This document shows positions 21,984 through 34,600 of a stretch of 64,000 nucleotides of DNA, one piece after another. Source of the DNA: Colletotrichum lupini (taxonomy: Eukaryota > Ascomycota > Sordariomycetes > Glomerellales > Glomerellaceae). Within the stretch, counting starts at the first letter, position 1; each line of letters starts with the position of its first letter. A model generated the notes under the pieces. That model made no database searches and was not told where the DNA came from. It was given only the letters and a program-made list of their open reading frames with translations. The stretch is taken from positions 5,828,001 through 5,892,000 of the forward strand of contig NC_064677.1 in NCBI RefSeq assembly GCF_023278565.1, given 5' to 3'. Both the position numbers and the translations under genes were made by a program.

Positions 21984-22852
21984 TCATCTCGGTTTTGTCG
22001 TATCATCGTTTAGTAGTCGCTTGAGAGGAACCCCTGACTCATGGTGGTGTACGCCATCCACGCCATCCTGCAGTTCTCCATTCACGGCACCGTCCATCTC
22101 CCCGTCGACCAGCCCCTCCATCTTGACCGACTCAACGGGGCCAGATTGACTACGCTCGGTAGTGATAAAGGCTTCAATCTGAAGTCTTATCGTATCAAGA
22201 AAGGCTAAGCGAGCCGTTGCGTCGAGTTTAGAAATAGCCGAATTTCTGATATCTTGGGGTCAGCTAGTGCTACGGAGAATGAAGAAGCCGTGAGGCCGAG
22301 TGTGATATACAATAGCTCGAGTAGGGAGGATATATCCTCGGCGGGAGGGTCTTGGAGGTTCGTGGGTGTCCCCGATGCAGGGGGTTCGGCTTGTGCAGAA
22401 GCCAGCTGGATGAGCAGATCTGCGTTTTTGATAAACTTGACCAAGTCGTCCAGATCAGTTTCTATATTCAGAGTCCGCATCCGCCTGATAATTTCGACTG
22501 ATTCTGGCTCGGAGCGCATAGATAGAAGGCGGAAAAGCTCTTCAAAGAGAGAAAGGCGGCGTTGAAGCTCCTCGTGCTTTGTTTTCAGGGCGGCGAAGCG
22601 TGTGACGTCGGGACCGGCATCGTACTCGCAGCGGGTGCGACCCATGCCCGCGCACAAGGAACACACGGGACGTTGGCCATCGCATTTTGATTTCCTGCGA
22701 CGACATGAGGTGCAGGCGATTTTGGTCTGCGGACGTCGTCTTGGTGCAGAAGACGTGGTACCAGTGGCAGATTGCGGGGTTGTCTCCCGTTCCGACGAGG
22801 CGCTGCTGGCTGCTGTTGGGCCCGCAGGTAAAAGCTCGCGCTGTGGTTTCAT
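21984..22852 (-). CDS. Short Zn2Cys6 (GAL4-type) transcription factor
   Basis: The ATG at 22852 opens MKPQRELLPAG; the upstream frame has no ATG. Residues 47-75 are a Zn2Cys6 cluster with all six ligands (C47, C50, C57, C64, C67, C75), the CRRRKSKCDGQRPVC core, then a heptad stretch (LKTKHEELQRRLSLFEELFR) and a helical segment ending ADLLIQL. The direct frame stops at 22205. I propose a 65-bp intron (22310-22246, GTATAT donor, CTGAC branch, CAG), which continues as NSAISKLDATARLAFLDTIR to a stop at 21984: exons 22852-22311 and 22245-21984, 267 aa. There is no fungal middle-homology domain, so it is much shorter than most of the class. A further intron could instead lead into a frame ending at 21771 (VEAYDWAKQLGSHKEG). 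Confidence 0.78.
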
Positions 22853-24581
22853 CGTGAGCGTTGCCACAGGACCATGGGCAGGCCTGGTGGACAACCGAGA
22901 TGGCCGCAAACAGTGGAAAAGGAGGCGTAAATATTATGGGCGTAGGCGTGTAGCTGGTACGGCGAGGTCTGCGTATTCGTCGTAGTAATTGAAATGGCGC
23001 GGGTGGACGAATTGAGAGAGGGTACAGCCAGAGCCAGAGCCAGAGCGGGCCTCAACCGCCAGACCAGATCCGCCCTCCGCGTCGCTTGGTAAGTCTCAGT
23101 CGTTTTGACGGTGCGTGTCATACTGCCGACCCGCTGGCCATGTTGGTCGTGATTTAATCGTTCGCGTTATCGTCGTGATGTTATTTTGCTGTTGCAGGTG
23201 TTTGGAAGTGCTGACAAGGCCCGTCCCGATGAGTAGTTTCTCAATTTCTTGGGAGCTCGTGAGGTAGACAGGTATGACGAAATGGATGGACAAGACTCAA
23301 GCCAAATCCCCGTACCCGTTGCTGGCTGGGCCACTTGGATTGTTCCGGTGCCGGGAAAGCTGCCGCGATTCCCCCTAGGTAAATAAGAAAACCGAAAAGG
23401 GAAGAAATGAAAAAATAATATTAATAAACGAAAACCACATAAAAGAGGTTAAGTTTGGCTCGCAAAGCTCCCCAAAGCCATGGAATCGTCTGGCCATGGC
23501 CAGGCCAGCCCATTAGCAAGGTAGAGGCTGCTGCTGCGCGATCCATCCATCCACAGAAGGGACAGAAATGCAAGGATGTCGTAGGTGCGAGTGGCCGCTG
23601 CGGCTATCGAGAGTTTGCTGGCGCATCGGACCCCAGCTCAGCTGTCGGTTCGTGTCAGCAGCCCAGCCAGGAATTGGGATTAGACACTCCCGACAATCTG
23701 CAGACTCTGCCTATGGCCGCTGAAACCCCAAGCCTTGTGCACCCGCGAGACGACGGATAATGAACCAGTCACTTACGACTGTTTTCGATGGAACTCCGCC
23801 AAAGGGAACAAGGCGGGGGAGACCACGAAAAGGCCTGAAGAAAGAAGAAAAGAAACCAGTTGAGTGCAGGAGATCATTTGGTTGCACAAAGACCTTGGTT
23901 GCGCCAGTTGTAATGCAACCCGCCAACAAGTCGAGGTACATGCGGCACTGCTAATCAGGTCGTTTTTAGCGTCTGCAGCAGGCTCAGTCGACCGTTGATT
24001 GGCGGGGGTGGTTCCAAGATGTTCAGCCAAACCGGGGCGTCTGTTGTGGTGGGGGGTTTTGTACCCCTCAGAGCGCTTCTCCAAATTGTCGTTGTGGTTG
24101 GCTGACTGCATCGCAACATTGCAACAGAGATTTGTGGAGAGAGCACGGCACAAACCCGTCGTGGTCAGTGCAATATGCCTACAGCAGTGATTAGCTTGTG
24201 TCTAGACAGAGGAGGGAGAGTGACGATTAGCATCGCGATGATAGCCGTGTCTCAGGAGGTAGGAATTCAAGAAGGATGTAAGATAGACCAATAGACTCTT
24301 ACCAAAGTCTCAACAATAGAGCTCATTTCTTGGCTTCTCGAGCGAGAAGCTGAGAACAAGGAATTCTCAGAGGAAAAAGTGAAGGAAAGCTTACCTCCTT
24401 GCATCTTGTGATGGATGCCGGTCATCATTGTATCAGCTCGCCATCTTTCAGATGTGAGGCTAGTATCAAGAGTCCTTCGCTATACTTGAGGCTCGATACT
24501 GTATCTTGTTCGACCTTCTTTCGTTTCGTCCATCCAGCATCGAAATGCAGGCTGAGTAGATGATGTTGTTATGACCTCTCC
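22853..24581. other. Intergenic: Zn2Cys6 promoter and bZIP 3' side
   Basis: No confident gene. A 64-codon plus frame at 23760-23954 starts with ATG and contains an AT-hook-like RRGRPRKG core; see findings. Other frames look random. Confidence 0.35.
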
Positions 24582-25472
24582 CTAAACCAGCTGGCGTTCT
24601 CCATGAAGCCCGATGCTGACATTGTTGGCTGTTCTTGCGATATATCCTCGTATCATCTCGCAGTCGCAGTCCCCGTGTTCGAGAATCTGGCTTCTCAGAA
24701 CCAGAACCTCGTTTTTGAGCGCAGATACACAGGCATCGAGATACATTCGCTCCTGTGTGACTCGCTGCTCTTGAGCGGCGAGATCTAGCTCATGCTGTTT
24801 TGTCTTCTCGCGGCATCGCTTTGCGGCGGCTCGGTTCTTGACGCGATACGTCTTTTTCCCTTCCGGTCTTGGTGAAGAGCAAGTGTCATGGTCACTTTCC
24901 TTGTGCTCGTTGGCGGCCTCAGTGCCATTCGTGTTTGCGTCGAAAGAAGCCATGTACATCGGTGAGACGTGCTCTCTCGCTACAAGACGTGTCTTCTTCA
25001 TGGGTGGTTGACTCATCGATTCCAGCTGTCGACTTTTAGACACCCTTGGCGTATGGCATGTTGCCGTTGTTCCTGGGGCCGGGCTAGCCTGGAGTTGAAA
25101 ATCGGGTGTGTACTGCCAATTTTGGCCTGGGATAGGAGGACTGTCAACGGGATTTGGCCATAGATGGTGTGAACTGTATGCCATGGGTTCAGGTGGCTGG
25201 GAGTCTAACTGCTGGTACGTAGGCCACGATTCGCGTTGGGTTGCCCAAGTGGCCGTCGAGAAGTCTGACGTAGTCCCTGCTGTTGAGTCGAACAACCGAT
25301 AGGCTTGAATCTCGACTTCCTGGTGCACGGAGGCCATGGAGAACTCGGCCGTGTGGCAATCGCATCCAGACCACCGCTGGCACAGATGAGGCTCGTTGAT
25401 AGGCGTTTGGGGCGGTTGTTGTGGTAATGTATACATTGGCACCAGCTCAGGGTAGGCAGACTGAGCCATCAT
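24582..25472 (-). CDS. bZIP transcription factor
   Basis: Single exon, 296 aa. Residues about 206-270 are a bZIP domain: the basic region KKTYRVKNRAAAKRCREKTK fits the NxxAAxxCR signature, and the leucine-zipper helix continues with heptad hydrophobics (LDLAAQEQRV, YLDACVSALKNEVLVLRSQI). It resembles the Atf/CREB class. The tail has a CDC pair (EHGDCDCEMIRGY). The N-terminal 200 residues are Pro/Gln/Ser-rich and probably disordered, with few known motifs. The frame is open four codons upstream through a GTG; the tandem ATGs at 25472/25469 (MMAQSAYPEL) are the likely start. Target genes cannot be read from the sequence. Confidence 0.88.
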   Translation of the reverse strand: MMAQSAYPELVPMYTLPQQPPQTPINEPHLCQRWSGCDCHTAEFSMASVHQEVEIQAYRLFDSTAGTTSDFSTATWATQRESWPTYQQLDSQPPEPMAYSSHHLWPNPVDSPPIPGQNWQYTPDFQLQASPAPGTTATCHTPRVSKSRQLESMSQPPMKKTRLVAREHVSPMYMASFDANTNGTEAANEHKESDHDTCSSPRPEGKKTYRVKNRAAAKRCREKTKQHELDLAAQEQRVTQERMYLDACVSALKNEVLVLRSQILEHGDCDCEMIRGYIARTANNVSIGLHGERQLV

Positions 25473-28400
25473 GTTGCCTCCCACATGGACAACAGAGTGT
25501 TCTTCTTCTTCTTCGGTTGAAAATCTGTAGCTTCGGTTTCTTACAAGAATCTTGGTTGACTCTGAAGAGGGTACGTTGTCGTGAGGCTTGACGGTGGTGC
25601 TAGCGGAATCCAGAGGAAAAACTCAGAACTCAGCTGGAAAGCAACTAGTATCTGGGTTAGGGGACATATGAGTATCTTGGCCGCAAGAAGATGCTGACAG
25701 AAGATGGTCGAGTAAAAAAAAAATTGATTAGTTTTGGAAGCCAGGGGTGGAGGAGTAGGAGGAGAAGGAAGAGGAAGAGGAACTCCTACCTACTTACTGG
25801 CTTGGGGTTGGGCGTATGGTGCAAAGTCTATGACAGGATACGGGCAATACAGTGACTGGGGTTGTAGTGCCATGCCGATGAATGGGGGGCGCGACAGGAT
25901 ATTTGAGCGGGCCCCCAATGAAGGAGGTGGGAGAAGAGCTCCGGCTGGGGATATGCGTGTCGGGGGTTTCTACTGGGGCTGGGACTGACAGGGGATAAAG
26001 TGAGAGAATAGACTTACAGCTGTTCCACCCAATGCGTGTCTTTTCACGCCAGGCGACCTGAGTTGCCAGATGTCTTAAACAACAGACAGAACCGACAGAC
26101 GGCGCATTACACCTACACGGGGTGGTGTACACGAAGCGAAGGTATGCTGCTTGCTTGGAGAGATGAACCCTTTCCTCGCATGAATGTCATAATTGGCATC
26201 TTGTATATCGAAGCAGCAAAGACGAAGGGGAGGGTGGATAAGCATGAGGGCGGCAGCTGAGGGGCTGTCCACTGCAGCGGAACTCAAGGGGCCAATGCAA
26301 GGTTTTGATGGTAAGAAGACGGCAGAGTCGGAATGTGTTGGTAGTGGCCAGCAAGATGGTAAGGTAGAGTAAGACAGCCGAAAAGAGGTCGCATTGTGAA
26401 GCCGAGACTGCAGACCAAAATGCAGACTGAAATGAGGTTGAGATCGAAGCCGAATTTGGAGTTTTCCTGGGAGTCAAGTTGGGGGGGAACCGTGGACTCG
26501 AGGGACATGCCAGCAATTGCAAGTGGTAGGGCTGTATGAAGTGTAGGTTTCGGTAGACATTGTACAATGTTCAGGGGATTTTGAGATAACAAGGAGGAGT
26601 AGTAGCAGGACGAGGAGACGCTGGTGTTGAGTGGATGAGTGGTGGTGGTGAAGAGGTGAGGGTGGCAAAATTGAACAGCCAGTGACTCGGACCGTGGTTG
26701 CGTACGTGCCTTTGTGCGTAGACGGCAGCAACAACGTCGCCGGCGACAGGGAGGGCGATGAATGGGATCTACGGATACTGGATGTTCTAGGTAATATTCC
26801 GTACGATCGGTATGGGAGGGCCGAAATGAAGGCAGGAAGGTAAGTGGTTCTTTCTGTTTCCTGATAGGTTGGGCAGGCGGTTTTTAGAAGAGTACGGCGA
26901 GTCGGCCAGTGATGGATGCCCAACGTGGCGGAATTCAATCCGGTGAAACCAATGTTGCTGATTGGCCGCCGGATCAAACTCCGGCATGGGAAAGGCGCTG
27001 GGTGGCAAATCTTCCTTCCATTAAATTAGGTAGGTCCTAGGCGGCGGCCCTCCTGCCCCAAGAAAACAAATCGTTCGTGTTCCAATTAGTACCTAGGCAC
27101 GCACGCACGGCAGGTAGCTCCTCCCATATCCCTTTCCAGGTTGGCTTCCTTCGCTTCCCGGTCCCGTCCTCTCATGGTGCCTTCCATCCCAACTGCCCGG
27201 CGCCCCCCCCCCCCCCCTTTTCTTATGTAGTTATGCCTCAGTTTCCACCTGATCTTCGCTCTTTCAACTTGCTGTAAGGTACTACGTATAGCACTTGATG
27301 CCTCCGATAAGTTTTAGACGCACCGGCGCTTTATAATCCTGGAACGCTAAGGCATGTCATGCTTTGACTTCAGTTACCTTGCCCTTTCTGGGTAGACAAA
27401 CTGGGCTCTGCTTCCCCACAGTCACAGCATGTGTCAAGCCTCACCGTCGCATCTTTGCCACACTTCCTCCCACCCAACCTCAAAGTCATCGTGGCGGGTC
27501 TTTCCCTCACCATAGCCAGATCTTGGCACGTAAGATGGCCTGAGCCGAGATCTACTAACCCTTGATAGTGCAAAGAACCTGGAAACGACTTGCGTCGCCA
27601 TCCCAAAGATGCCCGGCCTCGGTTGACCAAGTTCCATTGTCCTTTTTCTTCCATTGGCCGCACCTGCTAATTACCTATGGGCGGTGGATACTTGTAGAAG
27701 GATCATCTTGGTCTACCTATTCTTGGCTGCTAATGGAAGGCGTGTGAAGGTCCAGTTCGCTCCAATAGGTACCAGACCGGGAGGTGCATAACATCCGGCT
27801 CCAACGTGCGTCTGTCAGTAACGTACGTCTGCGCCTGCGTGGACCGCTTATCACGGTGTGCTCAGCGTGGCTTCTCACTTGCATTTACCCCAAGGTAGGT
27901 AGGTAGGATCCTCGAGGCGCCATAATGAGATGCAGCCCTCACCTCACCGACGTATCCGTTCCTACCCCTCCCCTTCTATTCAGCTTTCCGTCGCATTCTA
28001 CCTCACCTTGCCTTGCCTTACCGTAACGTACCTTGAGGCAGCCAAGGAGAAGAAAAGTCCACAGCCAATCGGTTCCAACTCCCTCCAATCAATTCTCCAT
28101 CTTCATCACATGTAATCGTGCCACAGTGCCTTTGCGGTTCCCGGTAATGCCCATCCATCATCGCCATCTCCATCTCTTTCCCCAGACCCCATCCCATCGG
28201 CATCGCCATCGCGGCTTGCAGTCTCCCAAGACACGCACACTTTTGCTCCCAGCAGAACCTCTCGCCAGTCACCCCTCCATGCCAACCACTTGCCCATCTT
28301 CTCGCGCTTACCAACCAGAAACGATCTTCCCCCTCTATCGGCCATTGGCGCTCAGCCAATCAACGCCAGTGCGACGCGCAGGCATCGAGACGTGGTGCGG

Positions 28401-31400
28401 CTTGCCTTGGACACTACTCGACGATCCTGGACCAAGATTCCGTCTTGATCACCCTTGTCCACAAAACACCCGGACCAGATGTTCTGTCAACTAATCCAGT
28501 AGCTACGCCAAAATGTTACCATAGCCTGCATCTCATCCTCCATCTCCACATCTCGGCCGGCCCCTTTCCGTTTTGCCTCAAGAACCAATCCACGATGCCT
28601 CGCAGACATCCTCGTCCTCTTCATTGATGACCCTTGGCAGTCACCAGTGTTTGATCCAACTACGCCAAGATCCTATGGTCAGATAACTAATCATGTCTTG
28701 TAGGTATCTTTGACTACGAACGAACCGACCCTACGGCACCGAACAATTCAGCGCTGCACCAGACAGCCCAAATTGGAAACATCCCCGCTATCGAACCAAC
28801 GATCCAACTACAAGCCACGACGATCTCGATGCCACTTCTCCTACCCTAGGTCCCTTGCCTGCTACCCTACTCAGCATCGAAGCGCCTCACGCTTGGTTTC
28901 CATGGATAATTCCCCACCTTACACCATCGCCATCGACCTGATTGACACCAACCTCTATGCACCGCTTCCCGGGTACCACAACAATCCTTACCTATTGTGT
29001 TTTTATATGGGAGATTCGTTTTCTGGAATTGGCTCACTGCGTGCTATATCCTACACATTAGCATCTTTCCAAAGAAAATCAATAACAGCTACATTATACT
29101 CCGCATCGAGGATAAGGAGCACAATTGTTCTCTACGGCCCGAAATTTTCCTCACTTTTCATAATACCTTCAAAGCACTACGATATATCCGAAGCAAATGC
29201 GATCCTACTCCCCGAGCTAATGCTAAAGGTCAGAGTTATGGGCATCCGACATGGTCCTAAATGTGTCATCCCAACCATGGGTTAGGTGGAGTGGCTCATG
29301 TCTAGAAAGTAACCATCGGAGTAATGCATTGTCGCGAAAACACCACTGTCACTCCACCAATCTGTATCAGGTCATTTTCTCAACGAACACATGCAAAGGT
29401 ATACCATCATTTGACACTTAGCACACAGCCGACTTCCGAAGCTCCACTGGCTGCAGCATCAGCCCTGGTGCTGGACGTCACACATGAGGATCATGCAACA
29501 GAGACTCGGAAATATACGCGTACACCAGAATCTTCCCATCTCACATTCTTATTGACCCCCGCTTGGCATGGTCTATCGGAGTTTCTAACGATTGAAGCAA
29601 TCGGGCCCGGATAGCAAAAGGGAAAAGCAAGTTCGCAAGGCAAATTGACAACACCCCCTTTACCGTTTACGCGCCGTCATGCAGCTTTCGAGCTGAGCGA
29701 GCATCTAACAACTGCCGAAGACGAAAGCTAAACGCCACGGATGACAAAAGGCAGCATCGGCGAATTATCGACTTGTCTTAGGTCGCAAATCGCTGGATCC
29801 CAAGATGGCAGCTATGTCTCACCGTTCTGTTCCACTCGCTTCAGCACTTTGCCTCGAATTATACCTTAGCGACTGTTGGGAAAGTTTTCTAGCTCTTCAA
29901 CTGCGAACTGCAACACCTACAAGCATTCAAATACCAAGCCAGAGAGGCTCTGCTGGACGTCACAGATTACGTCAGTTGTCGAGGGCGACACGGCGAAGTT
30001 CACGATGAATGGCACTAGAAGTACCAAGGGAACCACCTCCGCCTCTCCGCGGCCGATCAAATTGGAAAGTCTACTTCTTAAGGCGACTACAGATGCCCAT
30101 TGAATGTATCTACCAGGGCCTTGATATGCTACTGCATGGGTGAACTGACTTCTGCTCACTTGCCGCGCGCAGAGTCGCATGCATATCCAGGAGGGGACAT
30201 TGCTCGAGATTCAGGAGACTCTTCGAATCCTACTTGCCACGGCGGAAGCTCCGCTCCGAGGCCAGCCGCTCACATGTATCTGCCCAGGGGTCTCTTCAGA
30301 TGCAATCCCGCAGGCGCTCCTTAGCCTGCTGATTCCTTCGTACGACTGCAGTTGTTGGGGCTTCCCGGGATACCGACTTGGCCTCCCGACCGAAAGCTGA
30401 TCGATTGATATTCAATGGACTTCTTTTGACCCTTGACTGCACGGAGCCTCTACGGCTACATCCGCGGTGATGTTGGTGTGGAAGAAGTGTTGGACAGCTT
30501 ATGCCGAGAACCAACTAAAGTATGACGGAACATAAAATGGCAAGAACCGCAACCAATCAGCTTTGGGAAATCGATACAGGGGGGTGTATACCCCATGGGA
30601 GAAGCGATAATTGGGCGATGAAGGTCTCGAGATGTTATTCCTGCTTTACACGTGGCAGAGCATGTGGATGCCGTCTCTGAACCATGTGCGTTGTTGGCTA
30701 TTGGACTCAAGGAGCTGTGATCTATTTCCACATCTCAAAGATACCGTTTGGTTGATGGCGGGGCAAAGCTTCCTGCTTTCCAGCCTTGGTAGTTAGCTCT
30801 GTTGACTACACTAGGCATACCAGATCGTGTTTGGAAAGCTTTCAGGTTTTGGCTTCATGTCTCAAACCTTGAGATATGTCCAGTTTTTCACAGACGGACC
30901 GACGGACCTATGACCCGGGCTGCTGCCCACCGCTTCTGTGTGGTTTGTGGTCTGAATAGCATCAGTTGCAGACGTAACATCCCGGTTACACAAACAGAAT
31001 AACTTGCGAATGCGCTGTACTGTTACATGCTGACTGGTTTCAAGTACACGGGCATCAGTTGGTTGCAGGAAAGGGGCAACAGGCAGGCTTCGCCCGATAG
31101 CGATGGATAGAGCCCCACCGTTTCTCGGTCGTTTTCGCCATGTCAAAGTCCGACGCCCGTAGTCCCTGCAAAGACTTGAGATTTTAAGCTTTTTTCTCAG
31201 ATCCGCGGCAAATTTGAGTCTTTTTCTTTTTCTTGCTGCGGCTGAGTGGACGGTTGGAAGCCCTTGTCTCTTCGTATAGGGATAGCCTAGGTCGGCATTT
31301 TTTTTTTTGCGCTTCCTTTCTTTTTGTGATATTTGGTCAAGGTAACGATGCTTGGTGTAAATAATGCGATGTAACGGAATTTTCAGCAACGCAAGGCCAG

Positions 31401-33121
31401 ACGGGAACGAGATACGACGGTCTTTCACGAGATGGGGACTTTTTGGTGGGAGGGTATACGTTTTCCTGTGAGAAAGCACACCTCTCCTTCGCTTTTTCCG
31501 AGTTGGAGGAAAGTAGTGGATTTTATTGCTGTTCTTTGGCCAAATAGATTTTGATAACCCCTTTTTTTGGTAAGGTAGGCAGGCTGCCCTATCTCTCTAA
31601 CTTGCTCCCCTCTCGTCCTCACCTTCCAGGAGCCAGAGCCTGGAGGCCATTGTTCAGATGTTTGACCCTTTACTTCAACGACCACTCGGAGGGATGTTCA
31701 TGAGAGGCTTTCAGAAAGACAGAAAAGATTTTGGTGAAGCGCTTCATTTTGTCTCTTCAGGGAGACTTTTCTTCTTAGTTTACCCCCCCCCCCCCCTCCC
31801 TCCCCCCCCCCCCCCCCACGGGGGAGGGTGATTGGAAGAGTGCTAAAAAAAAAAAAAAAATTTTTTTGGGGTGTTTTTTTTTTTTTTTCCGGGGGAATTT
31901 TTTTTTTTTTTTTCCCCCCCCCCCCCCCCCCCCCCCCCCAAGAAAGTCTTGGAGAGGGTAGAAGTTCACGCACCGATTGCTCCTCTGCCCTGGGGCTTAT
32001 CGTTCTTTCGCCGACTAACCACGACGCTGATTTAGGGCCTGCAACTTGTGTATCATCTGAAGAACAGTAGAGTCAGGGAGCGGTGACCGGCCGAGTTGGA
32101 AATTGCGAAATGGGGTATAGGAGATGGAGGGACGAACTTCTACTCTGGGGAGTTGGGAGATTACAAGCAACAGCATTTGCTTATGGGAGGAGTGAAGAGA
32201 TTGTCAACTTTAAGGGGGAGGGGGGGATTTATATACCCCCGCTATGGACTGCTCGTCGGGGAGGGGGGGGGGGTTTGCATGTCCATGGGCGAAAAAGGCT
32301 CTTTTAATACCATCAGTGGGGAAGTCAGAGGTTCAGGTCGTGCTTGTCCGGGCATACTCTTTTCTCCTTTGAGAAGATAGCTATGGTGCCCATGGAGTCG
32401 TGAGACACTTCGGCGACCATGTTGAATGACGGGCCAAAGGAGTGGGGAGGAAGTTCTAGTATGGCGATAACTAGTGGTGTCGGTGACTAGCGATGCTGAC
32501 AATAGGGATGTTGTCTTCCAAAAGGAAACAGGCCTGGGCTGCGGATCTGTAATGTCACAAAAGCAGGGTACATCTGTTTGATTCCTGTTGGACACTGGAG
32601 ATGGCGGAGAACATTTTGTTTTACATAGATGCTGCTGCTGCTCGCTAAGAAGACACAAACAGTGGCCTCGGATAGAGGCAATTATAGCCAGTTGACAGTC
32701 TGCCCTATTGCTTCGGTAGAATTATGTATCTCAGCAGACTCAGTCCGACGTCATCGCAGAGATGCTACTCTGGTTCACCGGCTGCAGAGTCCGGTTGCGC
32801 GGTAACAAGTGTCTGTTGTACTTTGCCATCAGAGCCACAGCGGAACAGTTTGGTGCTGTGGAAGTGGGTGACGCTTTCACTACCCATCGCCAATCCGAGA
32901 AACGTGTAGCCTGGCGACTCGCAGGTTCGCGATATCCTCGCCGTCCGCCCTGTAACTGTACACCCTTGGGGCTGAGTGCGTTCGGATAGACAGCTGGCGC
33001 GCAATTGTACTTGATGCTTTGTGTACCGTATAGCAGCTGAGGGCAACAATTCCTGACTTGTCGGATCCGTGGCCTTTATCAAAGCTTGGTTGTCGTTGAC
33101 TCTTTGAACCATACGGCCCAC
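25473..33121. other. 7.6-kb stretch without a confident gene
   Basis: The largest gap in the window. It holds the bZIP promoter, short frames without motifs, and the homopolymer block at 31782-31939. A 126-codon ATG-started frame at 28902-29282 (opening MDNSPPYTIAIDLIDTN) overlaps an 87-codon frame and lacks a recognisable domain. Two frames at 29876-30103 and 30179-30400 look mildly protein-like (LLEIQETLRILLATAE) and may be remnants of a gene. None is called. Confidence 0.35.
31782..31939. repeat. Composite homopolymer block (C, A, T, G runs)
   Basis: About 160 bases built almost entirely from long single-base runs: C runs broken by single T, a short unique spacer with a G run, a long A run, T runs separated by GGGGTG and CCGGGGGAA, and a final run of more than 20 C. 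No protein or ordinary microsatellite explains it. It may be genuine low-complexity DNA or an assembly or basecalling artefact. Confidence 0.85.
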
Positions 33122-33995
33122 TCAGACGTCTTCATCCTCCACCTCCTCCACCATAACCTGGTGGGGTCTCGTTTTCTCTGAATCCCCCAGTGACGCAGTT
33201 GTCTGCAGGTAGCCCTCCTGCTCCAGTCGATCCGCCTCTTCAGGTTCCATCAGACCACCTTGGCCCTTGCCCTTGTCCAGCTTCATCTTGACGTGTGTCG
33301 GCACAAAAGCGGTGACGGCTTCCTTTGTCAAATTCCGAACCATCGGCTTCGCCTCGTATACAGTCTTCGGCTCCGGCGCGGGGGCCTTGGCCTCCTTCTC
33401 CTTCTTCTCCCTCTCTTCTGGCGGTTCCCTCTCCGCCTGCTCTGCCTGCCTTCTGGCACGTCTCTTTGCGTACCACTTATCCATCAGTTCTTTCGGGATC
33501 GGTGGCGGTGTGTCGCGGGGCATGGGGATCCGCTTCACGTCGTCGGGGACATCCTCGTCGCTCGTCAACTCGTCATTGTCACGTCTCCGCTTTCCGAGGA
33601 CTCCGCCGGAAGAATCGCCATCGCGGTTGTATCCTCCTCCTCCGCGGCTAAAGGTGGGTGCTTTGTCGCCGAGCGCTTCGCGCGCCTTGTTTACTGCTCG
33701 TAGCTCCTTCTCGAGGCCTTCGAGGACCTGTTCTTCGTGGCGCGATAGCTTGCCTCCGTTTGTTGTGATTCCCTTGAGGTCGTCTATCTGTTTCTGGAGT
33801 CTTTCGGGGTTGCGGCGTGCGAGCTTCTCATTGCGGCGGCCTTGTACCTCCGCCTTGCCTGGAAGAGGAGCTTGGTTAGTGACGACTTTACTGGTTCATG
33901 TGTTGCTGTTTGGGGGGATTACCCTTCTTGATTGCTTTCGCTTTGTCAGCTTTACGCTGAGCGTTGACTGGGTTATAATTCTTTTCTTTTGGCAT
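33122..33995 (-). CDS. WBP11-like pre-mRNA splicing factor
   Basis: Two exons, 33995-33923 and 33858-33122; 64-bp intron with GTAATC donor and CAG acceptor; 269 aa. The N-terminus is the conserved WBP11/Npw38-binding-type start, MPKEKNYNPVNAQRKADK, and it runs across the splice (G|GC) into GKAEVQGRRNEKLARRNPER, which is how I fixed the small first exon. Then come a coiled segment, a Ser/Gly patch, the Pro motif TPPPIPKEL that fits a WW- or GYF-domain ligand, and a Lys/Glu-rich helix (about 170-200). WBP11 homologues bind spliceosomal WW proteins in the nucleus. It is divergent from the Dbf2 kinase gene, 605 bp between start codons. Confidence 0.88.
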
Positions 33996-34600
33996 TTTGG
34001 GTGTGAGTATGGACGTGATGGGGTTTATTGAAGAAGTCTAACTGGCGATGTCACAAGAAGCTTCGAAGCCGACCTTGGAAGATCGATTAGTCTGATAGCG
34101 ATAAGACGATATGTCACTATCGATAGCGCTTATCGCATCACGTGCAGCTTTCAGCTGGACAGGGGCATGATTGTTGCCCCTGCAACATTGTTGACTTGGT
34201 GCCCCGCAGCACCCAATAACACTGTCGCTTTGTTCCCTTGTTCCCCCTAATACGCAAGTGCCCACCAGCGATCGACTGTGCAGTGGTCAGCCTCCGTAGG
34301 TCGGGTAGATCTTGGGCAGTCTGTCTCCATCCATCGCCCTGGCACGCCTGGATTCCTACCCAAGTCAACCCCACGGCGGAGAAGATAACAACATAATAAC
34401 CCGCGTTGGTTACGCTTTATCTCGAGCACGCAACTCTATTCGTACCTTGCAGTGCTTTTCGATCCTCCTCCCCCAAACATCTTTCTCGATTACCCCTCCA
34501 AGCACATTGGTTGATACCTTTGGTCGCTAAGTTTCGCCCCCCGCTCGCATCCTCTCTCAATCCACCTCCCGAATCTGTTTGCTTCACAACATCATCAACA
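33996..34600. promoter_or_regulatory. Divergent promoter between WBP11-like and Dbf2 genes
   Basis: 605 bp separate the two start codons. It includes a GATAGCGATAAGACGATA-like stretch near 34095-34115 and repeated CGATAG/TATCG motifs. These are noted as seen; no binding factor is claimed. Confidence 0.4.
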
